Shown here in pieces: positions 1 to 8,561 of a stretch of 49,516 bases of DNA (its first letter is position 1; the number at the start of each line of letters is the position of its first letter). The stretch lies in assembly GCA_016931855.1 (NCBI GenBank), contig JAFGDZ010000027.1:1-49516 (forward strand), given 5' to 3'. Under the pieces are notes generated by a model. That model was not told the origin of the DNA. It ran no database searches and was given only the letters and a program-made list of their open reading frames with translations. Both the position numbers and the translations under genes were made by a program. The stretch comes from Bacteroidales bacterium. Its GTDB lineage: Bacteria > Bacteroidota > Bacteroidia > Bacteroidales > Tenuifilaceae.

Positions 1-36
1 CTGCCCTTGTGGTGGGAGAGTAGGTCGCCGCCGACC
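1..36 (+). rRNA. rrf: 5S ribosomal RNA, 3' end only
   Basis: The first ~36 bases carry the conserved 3' part of bacterial 5S rRNA, including GTGGGAGAGTAGGTCGCCGC. The rest lies to the left of the window. A strong intrinsic terminator follows within five bases, as expected at the end of an rRNA operon. The exact 3' end is uncertain by a few bases. Confidence 0.88.
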
Positions 37-40
37 CTTA

Positions 41-78
41 GCGCCCCCGAGCACACCGTGCTCGGGGGCGCTTTTTTT
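41..78 (+). terminator. Intrinsic terminator of the rRNA operon
   Basis: Perfect 14-bp GC-rich stem (GCGCCCCCGAGCAC at 41-54 with its complement at 58-71), a 3-base loop and seven T at 72-78. It sits directly behind the 5S rRNA tail. Confidence 0.95.
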
Positions 79-107
79 GTTGGTGCCCGCTCATGGCGGG
101 GTCCCCT

Positions 108-154
108 CGGGGCGGCAGGTAGGCAGACGCGCTACCTGCCGCCCCGGTTTTTTT
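108..154 (+). terminator. Second, tandem intrinsic terminator
   Basis: Perfect 15-bp stem (CGGGGCGGCAGGTAG at 108-122 with its complement at 132-146), a 9-base loop, then a run of seven T at 148-154. It lies 30 bases behind the first terminator and would catch read-through from the rRNA operon. No gene lies between the two. Confidence 0.88.
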
Positions 155-174
155 GCTTTTGAGCCTGGCCTTAG

Positions 175-227
175 CCGCTGCTCAGCTCCCCCGGCACGCG
201 GGATTGGCTGGGGGGGCTGAGCAGCGG
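175..227. repeat. Large inverted repeat behind the rRNA operon
   Basis: CCGCTGCTCAGC (175-186) pairs with 216-227. One wobble follows, and then five C (188-192) pair with five G (210-214), giving an 18-pair stem around a 17-base loop. No T run follows on either strand, so it is not a standard terminator. The gene-free stretch 37-409 holds the two terminators and this repeat; I see nothing else in 228-409. Confidence 0.75.
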
Positions 228-409
228 TAAGCTGTTGCATCCGCTGGGGGTATGCTTGGTCGCTTTTTGTTACTCTACTACTGCTCGCCTGCATTGTGTG
301 GGTATGCAGGTGAACTACCTAATGTCAGAAGAGTTAGGGAAGTGCGTTATGCAAATTATCGTCTTGTAAAAAAGGGGAATGCGATTAATGTCCTGTTGCT
401 TTGATAATA

Positions 410-1429
410 CTAGTTATACTTGGCTTGTTTGCGTAAATCATCAATAAAATGGGTATTTATCCAGTAGATATCGGTGTTACCGTTTTGTGGTGCGTTGTGG
501 TAGTTGAGAAATGCTTGTGGGTTTAGCTCTTTTATTTTATGATTACCCTGCTGTGCCGACATAAAGAAAAGATACTTTCCGTTGGGCGTTACTGCTGCTG
601 ACCATTCTTTAGGGTTTGCGGAGTTTATTTTATCTCCCATATTTAAGGGGAGACTCCACTGGTTGGAATTGTTGCGGAACGAAATGTAATAATCGGTACC
701 ACCAAAAGAGTTGGGCATACCAAAGGCGGGGATTATAATGTAGCTCTCATCGGGATTGATAAATGCATTGAATCTAGCTTGTCCAATGTTAACGTTGGGT
801 CCCAACTTTTCTGGTTGCTGGTATGCTCCATTAACTATACGTGAGCGGTAAATAAACTCATCTTTAGCTATAGTGTCAAGGTGGGTATAATATATGGTGC
901 CATCGTGTGTTACAGATGGAAAGAATTCTTTGCTATTTGTATTTACTGGTGCTCCAAGGTTCTTTGGTTTTTCCCAGTTACCTTCAACTTTAGTAGAATA
1001 CCAAATGTCTTCGTTGGGCTGCGACGCAGAGTCTATTGGCATGGTTGATATAAAGTATAGCTTTTTGCCATCGGGCGATACGTGAGGCTCTATATACTTG
1101 TAGTTAGGGTTTGTGCAGTGTTCAAAAACATTGGGAGTAGTCCATATGTCGCCAATCCTTTGGGAGTAGAAAATGGTTGTGTACTGGAAGTTTCCTACCT
1201 CTCGGCAAAAGAATATCTCATTACCATCGGGGGTAATGGCAAAGTCTCGCTCGTTCATCCCTGTTGATACTATGTTAGGCGCAAATAGTAGTGCAGAGTC
1301 GGTTGGAGTAGTTTGTCCTAGGTAATCGCTCTGTAGTACGGGTGATTTTACCGTACTGTTGTGGTTTGGACGGCAGGCAAACATAGCCATTGATAGGATT
1401 AGTAGGGCTGGGGATACGCGTTTTATCAT
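410..1429 (-). CDS. PD40 beta-propeller lipoprotein
   Basis: 339 aa. The N-terminus is a lipoprotein signal with hydrophobic residues 8-18 and lipobox ending at Cys19 (AMFA|C), so it is probably anchored in the periplasm or outer membrane. At least five WD40-like/PD40 (TolB-type) strands are visible: ITPDGNEIFF, VSPDGKKLYF, VTHDGTIYY, NPDESYIII and TPNGKYLFF. Such propellers usually bind proteins or peptidoglycan-associated partners; no catalytic residues are recognisable. It stands alone, transcribed leftwards towards the rRNA terminators. Function is unknown beyond the fold. Confidence 0.85.
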   Translation of the reverse strand: MIKRVSPALLILSMAMFACRPNHNSTVKSPVLQSDYLGQTTPTDSALLFAPNIVSTGMNERDFAITPDGNEIFFCREVGNFQYTTIFYSQRIGDIWTTPNVFEHCTNPNYKYIEPHVSPDGKKLYFISTMPIDSASQPNEDIWYSTKVEGNWEKPKNLGAPVNTNSKEFFPSVTHDGTIYYTHLDTIAKDEFIYRSRIVNGAYQQPEKLGPNVNIGQARFNAFINPDESYIIIPAFGMPNSFGGTDYYISFRNNSNQWSLPLNMGDKINSANPKEWSAAVTPNGKYLFFMSAQQGNHKIKELNPQAFLNYHNAPQNGNTDIYWINTHFIDDLRKQAKYN

Positions 1430-1516
1430 ACTATAGGTATTTTAAGGTATCTAATGTATGAATTTTTTTGTAGTGAATGGCTTAGGGTCGCTGCTTGGAA
1501 TATTGATATTTAATGT

Positions 1517-1544
1517 AAAAACCACGGGTTAGTGCCCGTGGTTT
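1517..1544 (-). terminator. Intrinsic terminator of the acyl-CoA synthetase gene
   Basis: 10-bp stem AAACCACGGG (1519-1528) with its complement at 1535-1544 and a 6-base loop. Read on the minus strand it ends in five T (complement of 1517-1521). It lies about 50 bases beyond the synthetase stop codon. Confidence 0.82.
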
Positions 1545-1591
1545 CGATGTTTGCTATGCTTCTATTCTTGGTTATGGTTGTCGTTGTTGCA

Positions 1592-3502
1592 TTAGCCGTG
1601 GGATAGGATATCCTTTACTGTATCCCTATTCATCCCGTTAAGGGTATTTTTTCCCTCGGGGGTATAAAGGTACTGTATTTTATCTTGGTAGTGTTTTTCA
1701 ACCTTTCCTCTAACAACCTTCATGGTACTGTTTACAAAGCCGTTCTGTTCCGTAAAGCCTTCGGGCAGTATGGCAAAGGTTGCGGGGAGCCAGCGGTCGG
1801 GGAACATGTCCTGATGCTCACCTCCAGTTTTGAATTGAGCAATCTCATTTTGGATGAGACGAATTGCCTCTTCATGAGCTTCTGGCGAGTGCGCCTGTAG
1901 CTGTTTCTCGGCAAGGGCACGCTTAATGGCTTCCTTAGAGGGAACAATTAGGGCAGTGGTGTAGGGGCTTTGGTTGTTGTGCAACAGAACGTGATCTATG
2001 TACGTTGAATGTTGAATAAGGGTTTCCTCAATGCCCTCGGGGCTGTACTTTTCGCCATCGCTGCCAATAAGCAGGCTTTTAAATCGGCCCAAAACGTATA
2101 GGAATCCATCGCTATCCATGTAGCCCATGTCGCCGGTGTGCAGCCACCCGTTTTTAATAGTTTCTTCAGTTGCCTTTTCATTGCGCCAGTATCCGTACAT
2201 AACGTTTTCGCCGCGAATAACGATTTCCCCTTTTTGGCCAAGGGGAAGTTCATTGCCATTATCATCGCAAATTTTTAGGTCGAGCGGTTTAACTAGGTAT
2301 CCGGATGAGCCCAACTTGTGGTGCGTAATGGAGTTAGAACTGATAATTGGTGTGGCCTCCGATAGCCCGTAGCCTTGCATCATGGGGATGCCAATGGCAT
2401 AGAAAAAGCGTTGCAGTTCTATGTCGAGAAGGGCGCCGCCACCTATAAAAAAATCTAGGCTCCCGCCAAAATTCTCCCTGATTTTTGAGAAGAGGATTTT
2501 ATCGTAAAGTTTTAGTAGAGGCTTGTATATAAAGGTGAGGTTTTTCCCTTTGTTGAAGCCTTCCTTGTTGTACTTGTACGATATGGATAAGGCGTGATTG
2601 AAAAGCGATTGGGTAAACTTGCCCTTTGCCTTAATAGCCGTTTCGATGTTCTTTTTAAAGTTCTTTGCTAGTGCGGGAACAGAGAGTAGTAGGTGAGGCT
2701 TTATCTCCTTAATATTTATGGGGATATTCTTAAGGGTTTCCATTGGCGTTCTTCCCACCTGCACGGTTGCAATACTTGCTCCCTTTGCCATGAATGAGTA
2801 GATCCCTGCAACGTGCGCAAAGCAGTGATCCAGAGGGAGTATTAGTAGCGTACGGTAGTGCTCGGGTATGTGCATTAGCGTTAGCGCTTGCTCCACATTG
2901 GCCGTGTAGTTGCGGTGGGTTAGGATAATCCCTTTGGGATCGGCAGTAGTTCCCGAGGTGTAGCTAATGTTCGCAAAATCGTTAGGACGAACCTGTTTTT
3001 TTGCTTCGGTAACGCACTCGGGATTCGCCTTTAGGTAGTTTTCCCCCAGTTCAATTAGGTGGTTAATATACAGCTCATTGTCGGTATAGGTAGGCTTTGG
3101 GTCAAGGTAGATGTACTTTTTAACGGCAGGTAATTGATTCTTAATTCGATCAACCTTTGCACTTTGTCCTCCCGATACAAACACAATTGAGGTTTCGGAG
3201 TGATCTAGTCGGAAAAGTAGATCCTGGCTCTCCAACTTAATGCTTAAAGGAACGTTAATGGCTCCAGTGTAGAGAATTCCTAGTTCGGTTTCAACCCAAA
3301 GTTTGCGTCCTTCGGAAAGGAGTGCAGCCTTATCGCCATGCTTTATGCCAAGGCTTATGAGCCCTGCAGCAATAAGTGTAACATCGTTATGGGTTTGCTT
3401 ATAGGTAGTAGGAATAAATTTATCTAACTCCTTTTCCCATATGTATGGGTTACTACTATAAGTGCTAACGCTTTCTTCAAATAGGTCGATAATTGTTTTC
3501 AT
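1592..3502 (-). CDS. Long-chain acyl-CoA synthetase (AMP-forming)
   Basis: About 636 aa from the chosen start. It activates fatty acids with ATP and CoA through an acyl-adenylate. ANL-superfamily motifs are clear: the phosphate-binding loop YTSGTTADPKG, the GYGLSEATP motif, and the C-terminal block with HTGDMGY and LGRFKSLLIGSDGEKYSPEGIE, which includes the hinge. The open frame extends to 3586, but a good promoter (TTG 3617-3619, TAGTTTTG 3591-3598) would start transcription at about 3583, so that longer start would lie at or upstream of the mRNA 5' end. The ATG at 3502 (protein starting MKTIIDLFEE) fits the family better. It is monocistronic with its own terminator. The exact acyl chain preference cannot be read. 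Confidence 0.92.
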   Translation of the reverse strand: MKTIIDLFEESVSTYSSNPYIWEKELDKFIPTTYKQTHNDVTLIAAGLISLGIKHGDKAALLSEGRKLWVETELGILYTGAINVPLSIKLESQDLLFRLDHSETSIVFVSGGQSAKVDRIKNQLPAVKKYIYLDPKPTYTDNELYINHLIELGENYLKANPECVTEAKKQVRPNDFANISYTSGTTADPKGIILTHRNYTANVEQALTLMHIPEHYRTLLILPLDHCFAHVAGIYSFMAKGASIATVQVGRTPMETLKNIPINIKEIKPHLLLSVPALAKNFKKNIETAIKAKGKFTQSLFNHALSISYKYNKEGFNKGKNLTFIYKPLLKLYDKILFSKIRENFGGSLDFFIGGGALLDIELQRFFYAIGIPMMQGYGLSEATPIISSNSITHHKLGSSGYLVKPLDLKICDDNGNELPLGQKGEIVIRGENVMYGYWRNEKATEETIKNGWLHTGDMGYMDSDGFLYVLGRFKSLLIGSDGEKYSPEGIEETLIQHSTYIDHVLLHNNQSPYTTALIVPSKEAIKRALAEKQLQAHSPEAHEEAIRLIQNEIAQFKTGGEHQDMFPDRWLPATFAILPEGFTEQNGFVNSTMKVVRGKVEKHYQDKIQYLYTPEGKNTLNGMNRDTVKDILSHG

Positions 3503-3590
3503 CTGCAGATGTGGTAAAAGATGATTCGCAATAGAAACAGGTTTAGGTTTTGCTACTTGCATTGCTGCAAATTGCAACGAAGTCAACCTT

Positions 3591-3619
3591 CAAAACTATG
3601 AAAATCATTTGAAAAACAA
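3591..3619 (-). promoter_or_regulatory. Promoter of the acyl-CoA synthetase gene
   Basis: On the minus strand, TTG (3617-3619), an 18-base spacer and TAGTTTTG (3591-3598) match the Bacteroidota consensus TTG-N17-23-TAnnTTTG. It predicts transcription starting near 3583 and so helps decide the gene start at 3502. Confidence 0.65.
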
Positions 3620-3812
3620 GTAAAGGTTTAGCTCAAATGATAAAATGCTAATCAATCAAGTTTGTTTTGTGACTTACCTTTAGTGGGGCAATTATGCCAG
3701 TGAGGTTTGGTGTAGGTTTAGAATTTGCAAGTAAAACAACCATAAAATGCTTATACTTCGCTAATATTGTACCGTAAATCTAGTTTAGGCAAATTGGCTA
3801 ATATATTAAGGA

Positions 3813-4730
3813 GTGAAAGGGGATTTGGACTATACGCTTTGCATTGCTTGTCCCAGAGCCTGCAATGCTAACCGGGAGCAGAACCATATGGGGTACTGTA
3901 GGGTTGGCGCGGAACCCTTAGTTTCCAACGTGGTGTTACACCAGGGAGAGGAGCCTGTTTTAACAGGACGCACTGGAGTGTGTAACGTTTTTTTTGCTCA
4001 TTGTAACCTAGGCTGTGTTTTTTGTCAGAACTACCAAATTAGCTGCAATGCCCAGCACGATTCCCGTTGGTTAACCAGCGTTGAGAGTGTAGTAGCTGCC
4101 ATAACCGGCATTTTAAGCCAAGGCGTTAAGGTGCTGGGGTTTGTTTCGCCCTCGCATCAGGTTAAGCAGATGTTGCAAATTATTGATTCCGTTAAATTGG
4201 CCGGTTACAACCCTACTATAGTGTATAATAGCAATGGTTACGACAGCGTTTCAACGCTTAAGCTACTGGAGGGGACTGTTGATGTGTACTTGCCCGATTT
4301 TAAGTACTGTAGCGATGCGTTAGCGATGCGTTACTCCGATGCGCCAAATTACAGTGCCACTGCGTTGGCTGCTGTAAAGGAGATGTACAGGCAAAAAGGC
4401 TCTCCTCTTTTTTTAGATGAAAATGGAGTTGCTGAAAGTGGCCTAATTGTGCGACACTTAGTTTTACCTAGTCATGTCGATGATAGCTTGGCGGTGCTTA
4501 ACCTATTAGCCGATGAGGTGTCCAGCAATATTCACGTATCGTTACTCTCGCAATTCTTCCCAGTGGGTAAAAAATGGTTACCTCAAGCTGTAAACCGAGT
4601 GCTGCAGCAGGAGGAATATACCAAAGTTGTGCATGAAGTTGAAAAACTGGGGTTTAAAGGGTGGATTCAAGATTTGGATAGCCCTGATTCATATCTACCA
4701 GATTTTAAGGCAGATAGCCCCTTTGGTTAG
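3813..4730 (+). CDS. Radical SAM protein, PflX-type (pyruvate formate-lyase activase-like)
   Basis: 305 aa. It carries the radical SAM cluster motif C-x3-C-x2-C at Cys64, Cys68 and Cys71 (CNLGCVFC), which would bind a 4Fe-4S cluster and SAM. An N-terminal Cys group precedes it (Cys10, Cys13, Cys17, Cys29), as in the COG1313/PflX family. The substrate protein is unknown in this family; no formate lyase or other glycyl-radical enzyme lies in the window. In-frame stops at 3786 and 3807 rule out any earlier start, so GTG 3813 is taken; it overlaps AAGGAG. TTG 3825 is a possible alternative. Confidence 0.85.
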   Translation: MKGDLDYTLCIACPRACNANREQNHMGYCRVGAEPLVSNVVLHQGEEPVLTGRTGVCNVFFAHCNLGCVFCQNYQISCNAQHDSRWLTSVESVVAAITGILSQGVKVLGFVSPSHQVKQMLQIIDSVKLAGYNPTIVYNSNGYDSVSTLKLLEGTVDVYLPDFKYCSDALAMRYSDAPNYSATALAAVKEMYRQKGSPLFLDENGVAESGLIVRHLVLPSHVDDSLAVLNLLADEVSSNIHVSLLSQFFPVGKKWLPQAVNRVLQQEEYTKVVHEVEKLGFKGWIQDLDSPDSYLPDFKADSPFG

Positions 4731-4833
4731 TGGTGCCCATTTTAGGATAAGCTAGAAAAACGTAATAATTAAAGGCATTTAGGCTTGATTTTCATTTTTT
4801 TTTGTAATTTGGTTTTGTAAAATTCTACCAACC

Positions 4834-5301
4834 ATGAAAAAGTTACTTGTCCCAATGTTAATAATAGCCCTAGCATTCTCTGGATGCAAGTTCATTGATA
4901 AATGGAAAAAGGGCGATTCTGCAGATACGCTGGCTGCTTGGCAGGCAAAGCAGGATAGCATTCAGAAAGCGGAAGTTCTAAAGGCTAAAAAGCTTGAAGA
5001 GGCTAAGCTGGCCAAAGAGAAAGCAGTGCAGGACTCAATAAGACGAGTACAAGAGCTACAGGCAAAAATGCGTTACCATGTTATTATAGGTAGCTTTAAA
5101 GTTTCGTCTAATGCCGATCGCTTCCAAAATACTGTGGCACAAATGGGGTATAGTAGCCCAACCATAGTTCAATCGCCAAATGGGTTCCGTATGGTATCGG
5201 TAGGAGCCTTTGAAACTTACGGTAAAGCTTTTAGGCAGATACAAAAGTTTAACGATGGCAAAGAAGAGCCTGTTGAAATGTGGGTTTACGAAAACAGGTA
5301 A
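4834..5301 (+). CDS. Lipoprotein with C-terminal SPOR domain
   Basis: 155 aa. Lipoprotein signal MKKLLVPMLIIALAFSG with lipid-modified Cys18, then a charged Lys/Glu/Ala-rich helix (residues ~40-80, likely coiled coil), then a SPOR domain (~80-155, beginning YHVIIGSF). SPOR domains bind denuded peptidoglycan glycan strands, often at the division site, so an envelope or cell-division role is likely. It is flanked upstream by a short T-rich region and followed at once by a terminator, so it appears monocistronic. Confidence 0.88.
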   Translation: MKKLLVPMLIIALAFSGCKFIDKWKKGDSADTLAAWQAKQDSIQKAEVLKAKKLEEAKLAKEKAVQDSIRRVQELQAKMRYHVIIGSFKVSSNADRFQNTVAQMGYSSPTIVQSPNGFRMVSVGAFETYGKAFRQIQKFNDGKEEPVEMWVYENR

Positions 5302-5322
5302 TTAAAAGATAATCAGACAATT

Positions 5323-5356
5323 AAAAGCCTTCTCGCTGGTCGAAAAGGCTTTTTTT
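5323..5356 (+). terminator. Intrinsic terminator of the SPOR lipoprotein gene
   Basis: 9-bp stem AAAAGCCTT (5323-5331) with AAGGCTTTT (5345-5353), a 13-base loop and a T run to 5356. Confidence 0.82.
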
Positions 5357-5487
5357 GTGCCTAAAAACTTATTGTTAAACGTGTCGTGGAGCCATTAATT
5401 CTATATCTTTACTGACCCTCGCAGAATGGTATTCTGTGTAAAAAAAGTGTTTTTTTAACTTAAATTAGTGATTTAAACCAAATTGCA

Positions 5488-6885
5488 ATGACTGAAAAAG
5501 TAAAAAGAGTTTTACGTGACTCTGTAACTGCTCGGTGGATAGCGCTGTTTTTAATTTCATCTACAATGTTTTTTGCGTATTTCTTTGTAGATGTTGCTGC
5601 TCCACTTCAAAAACTTTTAGAAACTAGCTACAAGTGGTCGCCAGAGGTATTTGGGATGCTAGGTGGATCGGAATTTTTTCTAAATGTTTTTGCGGGATTC
5701 CTAATCTTGTCAGGGATAATTCTTGATAAAATGGGCATTCGTTTTACCATAATTACGGCCGGTTTAACCATGGTAATTGGTGGTGCCATTAAGTTCTTTG
5801 CGTTAACACCAGGTTTTGCTGAAACAGGAATGGCTACCTGGTTGGGATCCTTCTTACCAAACATTCCAGCAAGTGCTAAGCTCGCTTTCTTTGGCTTTGC
5901 AATTTTTGGTGTGGGTGTTGAGATGGCAGGTATTACCGTTTCTAAAACCATTGTAAAGTGGTTTAGAGGCAAGGAAATGGCACTTGCTATGGGGTTGGAA
6001 ATGGCTCTTGCCCGCTTAGGTGTGTTTGCCGTATTCCAGTTAAGCCCACGTTTTGCTGATAATGGCGGAGTATCAAATTCGGTATTTTGGGGATTAGGAT
6101 TCTTGTGTATCGGCTTTATAACCTTCTTTATCTATACCTTTATGGACAAGGCTCTTGATAAAGAGATTGGCGAAGAAGGCGCAGAGGAAATTAGCGAGGA
6201 GTTTAAGGTTTCTGATATCGTTGCAATTCTTACAAACCCTGGGTTTATTGCTATTGCAGGTCTTTGCGTGCTTTTCTACTCAGCAATATTCCCTTTCCAG
6301 AAGTTTGCTACCGATATGCTTGCATCAAAGCTTAGCGTTGATATTAAAACGGCATCGGAGTATGTTTCATACTTCCCAATTGGAGCTATGGTGCTTACCC
6401 CTTTCATTGGATTTTATCTTGATAAGTGGGGTAAAGGTGCAAGCCTAATGATGTACGGTGCAATTTTATTAACCATATCGCACCTTATTTTTGCGCTAGT
6501 TCCAGCAGAGTCGTTTACCGCACCTGTAGCCCTTGCTACTATTGTTATTCTAGGTGTTGCATTCTCTTTGGTACCCGCTTCTATGTGGCCATCTCTTCCA
6601 AAGGTTGTTGAGGATAGGTACTTAGGTTCTGCATATGGCTTAACATTCTGGATTCAGAACATGGGATTACTTGGTGTTCCTATTCTTATTGGATGGGCTC
6701 TCTCTGCTTCAAATCCAGGTATTTCAGAGCAAATTGCAGCAGGAGTAGAGGGTGTTAAGTACAACTACATGATTCCTGAGTTAATTTTTGCTGGTTTTGG
6801 ACTAATGGCATTTATCTTAAGTTTCTACTTGAAGTATATTGATAGAAAGAAAGGCTACGGTCTGGAACTTCCTAATAAGAAATAG
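5488..6885 (+). CDS. Major facilitator superfamily transporter
   Basis: 465 aa and highly hydrophobic, consistent with 12 membrane helices and a soluble loop near residues 215-235 rich in Glu. The signature-like loop between helices 2 and 3 (GIILDKMGIRF) and its repeat in the second half (GFYLDKWGKG) are typical MFS motif A positions. The N-terminus is cytoplasmic and basic. No substrate can be assigned; no catabolic gene lies beside it. It is monocistronic: terminators stand on both sides. Confidence 0.85.
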   Translation: MTEKVKRVLRDSVTARWIALFLISSTMFFAYFFVDVAAPLQKLLETSYKWSPEVFGMLGGSEFFLNVFAGFLILSGIILDKMGIRFTIITAGLTMVIGGAIKFFALTPGFAETGMATWLGSFLPNIPASAKLAFFGFAIFGVGVEMAGITVSKTIVKWFRGKEMALAMGLEMALARLGVFAVFQLSPRFADNGGVSNSVFWGLGFLCIGFITFFIYTFMDKALDKEIGEEGAEEISEEFKVSDIVAILTNPGFIAIAGLCVLFYSAIFPFQKFATDMLASKLSVDIKTASEYVSYFPIGAMVLTPFIGFYLDKWGKGASLMMYGAILLTISHLIFALVPAESFTAPVALATIVILGVAFSLVPASMWPSLPKVVEDRYLGSAYGLTFWIQNMGLLGVPILIGWALSASNPGISEQIAAGVEGVKYNYMIPELIFAGFGLMAFILSFYLKYIDRKKGYGLELPNKK

Positions 6886-6906
6886 GAAGTTGTTCGTAAC
6901 TACACC

Positions 6907-6941
6907 AATAAAGAAGGGGGCTTACAGCCCCCTTCTTTATT
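6907..6941. terminator. Bidirectional terminator between the MFS gene and purA
   Basis: Perfect 16-bp stem (AATAAAGAAGGGGGCT at 6907-6922 and its complement at 6926-6941) with a 3-base loop. It lies between convergent genes. The A-rich left and T-rich right flanks let it serve both strands. Confidence 0.85.
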
Positions 6942-6963
6942 GTATTAAGTAAAATCAAAGTAC

Positions 6964-8226
6964 TTATCTCACTATTGTTGCGTTACGAGCAGGCCCAACC
7001 GAAACAATTTTAACAGGAACACCTGTTTCCTTTTCAATAAACTGAATGTACTCCATTAGCTCTTTAGGAAGTTCACCCTCAGTAGTCATGCCAGAGATGT
7101 TAGTTTTCCAACCCTTAAACTCTTTGTAAATTGGGGTTATTTCAACATCAATGTCAAAGGGCATCCTATCAGTAACTTTGCCGTTTATTGAGTATGCTGT
7201 TGCCACTTTAATTGTATCAAAAGTGTCAAGAACATCGGCTTTGGTCATTATAAGTGCCGTAACTCCATTAAGCATTACAGCATACTTAAGGGCAACTAAA
7301 TCCAGCCATCCACAGCGCCTTGGGCGACCTGTTGTGGCTCCAAACTCATGGCCAATTTTGCGAAGCAGCTCACCCGTTTCATTCTCCTGTTCGGTAGGGA
7401 AAGGTCCCGCACCAACGCGGGTGCAATAGGCTTTAAAAATACCTAGCACTTCACCTATGCTTGATGGAGCAATGCCTAATCCGGTACATGCTCCAGCACA
7501 AACTGTGTTTGATGAGGTAACAAATGGGTACGATCCAAAGTCAATATCAAGAAGTGATCCTTGTGCCCCTTCGGCAAGCATCTTTTTGCCCTCCTTTAGG
7601 TATTGGTTAACCTCGTGCTCCGACTCAATTATCTCGAACCGCTTAAGCGTCTCAATGCCCTTAAACCACTCCTCCTCGTATTGCTCAATGTTGCTTTGGT
7701 AGTCGTATTGCTTTAGAATATTATTGTGCTTTTCCTTAAGCAAGTTGTATCGTTCCTTAAAATCGGGGCGTAGAATATCGCCAACGCGTAAGCCGTTACG
7801 GCCTGTTTTATCCATATAGGTTGGGCCAATACCTTTAAGCGTAGATCCAATCTTTCCTTTTCCTTTAGAAACTTCAGATGCGGCATCTAGTTCACGGTGC
7901 GATGGAAGGATTAAATGCGCCTTTTGCGATAGCTTTAGCGACTCGGTTGGGTTAACGCCCATTTGCTCAAGGGATTCAATCTCCTTGGCAAAGGTGATTG
8001 GGTCTAGTACTACCCCGTTGCCAATGATATTGATAATCTGGTTATGGAAAATGCCCGATGGGATGGTGTGTAGTACGTGTTTAATGTTGTTAAACTCTAG
8101 GGAGTGCCCGGCGTTTGGGCCGCCCTGAAATCGGGCTACAACATCGTACTTTGGGGCAAGTACGTCCACAACTTTTCCTTTGCCTTCGTCGCCCCATTGA
8201 AGACCTAACAGTACATCTGCTTTCAT
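6964..8226 (-). CDS. purA: Adenylosuccinate synthetase
   Basis: 420 aa, normal family length. It makes adenylosuccinate from IMP and aspartate using GTP, the first committed step to AMP. The GTP-binding P-loop GDEGKGK is at the N-terminus (QWGDEGKGKVVD), followed by the IMP/Mg segment GGPNAGH and the conserved GIGPTYMDK block. Cytoplasmic. It follows the Fur-family gene on the same strand, but that gene has its own terminator, so purA is probably transcribed separately. The ~290-base leader contains a hairpin with a U run 38 bases ahead of the ATG (see 8264-8298). Confidence 0.97.
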   Translation of the reverse strand: MKADVLLGLQWGDEGKGKVVDVLAPKYDVVARFQGGPNAGHSLEFNNIKHVLHTIPSGIFHNQIINIIGNGVVLDPITFAKEIESLEQMGVNPTESLKLSQKAHLILPSHRELDAASEVSKGKGKIGSTLKGIGPTYMDKTGRNGLRVGDILRPDFKERYNLLKEKHNNILKQYDYQSNIEQYEEEWFKGIETLKRFEIIESEHEVNQYLKEGKKMLAEGAQGSLLDIDFGSYPFVTSSNTVCAGACTGLGIAPSSIGEVLGIFKAYCTRVGAGPFPTEQENETGELLRKIGHEFGATTGRPRRCGWLDLVALKYAVMLNGVTALIMTKADVLDTFDTIKVATAYSINGKVTDRMPFDIDVEITPIYKEFKGWKTNISGMTTEGELPKELMEYIQFIEKETGVPVKIVSVGPARNATIVR

Positions 8227-8263
8227 GGTTATTTCTCTTTATCGATGCGGACTAGCATACATG

Positions 8264-8298
8264 AAAAACCCCAGTGCCGTCCGTACGCACCAGGATTC
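8264..8298 (-). promoter_or_regulatory. Possible attenuator hairpin in the purA leader
   Basis: On the minus strand CCTGGTGC (8287-8294) pairs with GCACTGGG (8270-8277), with two wobbles, around a 9-base loop. Further A/T and wobble pairs extend the stem outward, and the RNA would read into five U (complement of 8264-8268). Competing partners exist just upstream: a second GGTGC (complement of 8305-8309), and AGGATT (complement of 8335-8340) that could sequester AATCCT (complement of 8293-8298). I do not recognise a known riboswitch class. The gene-free stretch 8227-8561 otherwise holds only the fur terminator. Confidence 0.35.
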
Positions 8299-8515
8299 CA
8301 AAAAGCACCTAAAGGTACAAAAAAAGCCAGTGTAAATCCTAACATCTGCTTAAAGAATTGTTTTGGGCGATAGGGGGGCTGTTAGCTGTGAATTGGTTGC
8401 AGTGTACGTAGTGTAAGCCTTTTAGGTGGTGTGGGATGGTGGAATTTATTCCTTTTCTTAATTGGAATGCTGATAATTTATTTGTTTTTAGCTTTTCCCG
8501 TGAAATGCTTTAATG

Positions 8516-8545
8516 AAAAAAGCGGGATTATTTACTTCCCGCTTT
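8516..8545 (-). terminator. Intrinsic terminator of the Fur-family gene
   Basis: 9-bp stem AAAGCGGGA (8519-8527) with TCCCGCTTT (8537-8545). On the minus strand it ends in six T (complement of 8516-8521). It lies 17 bases beyond the stop codon. Confidence 0.85.
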
Positions 8546-8561
8546 ATGCTCATTGCTATGC

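Noticed and set aside
91-294. 67-codon open frame on the minus strand
   Set aside because: It runs through a terminator hairpin and the large inverted repeat, is low-complexity (Pro/Gly/Arg-rich) and has no family resemblance.
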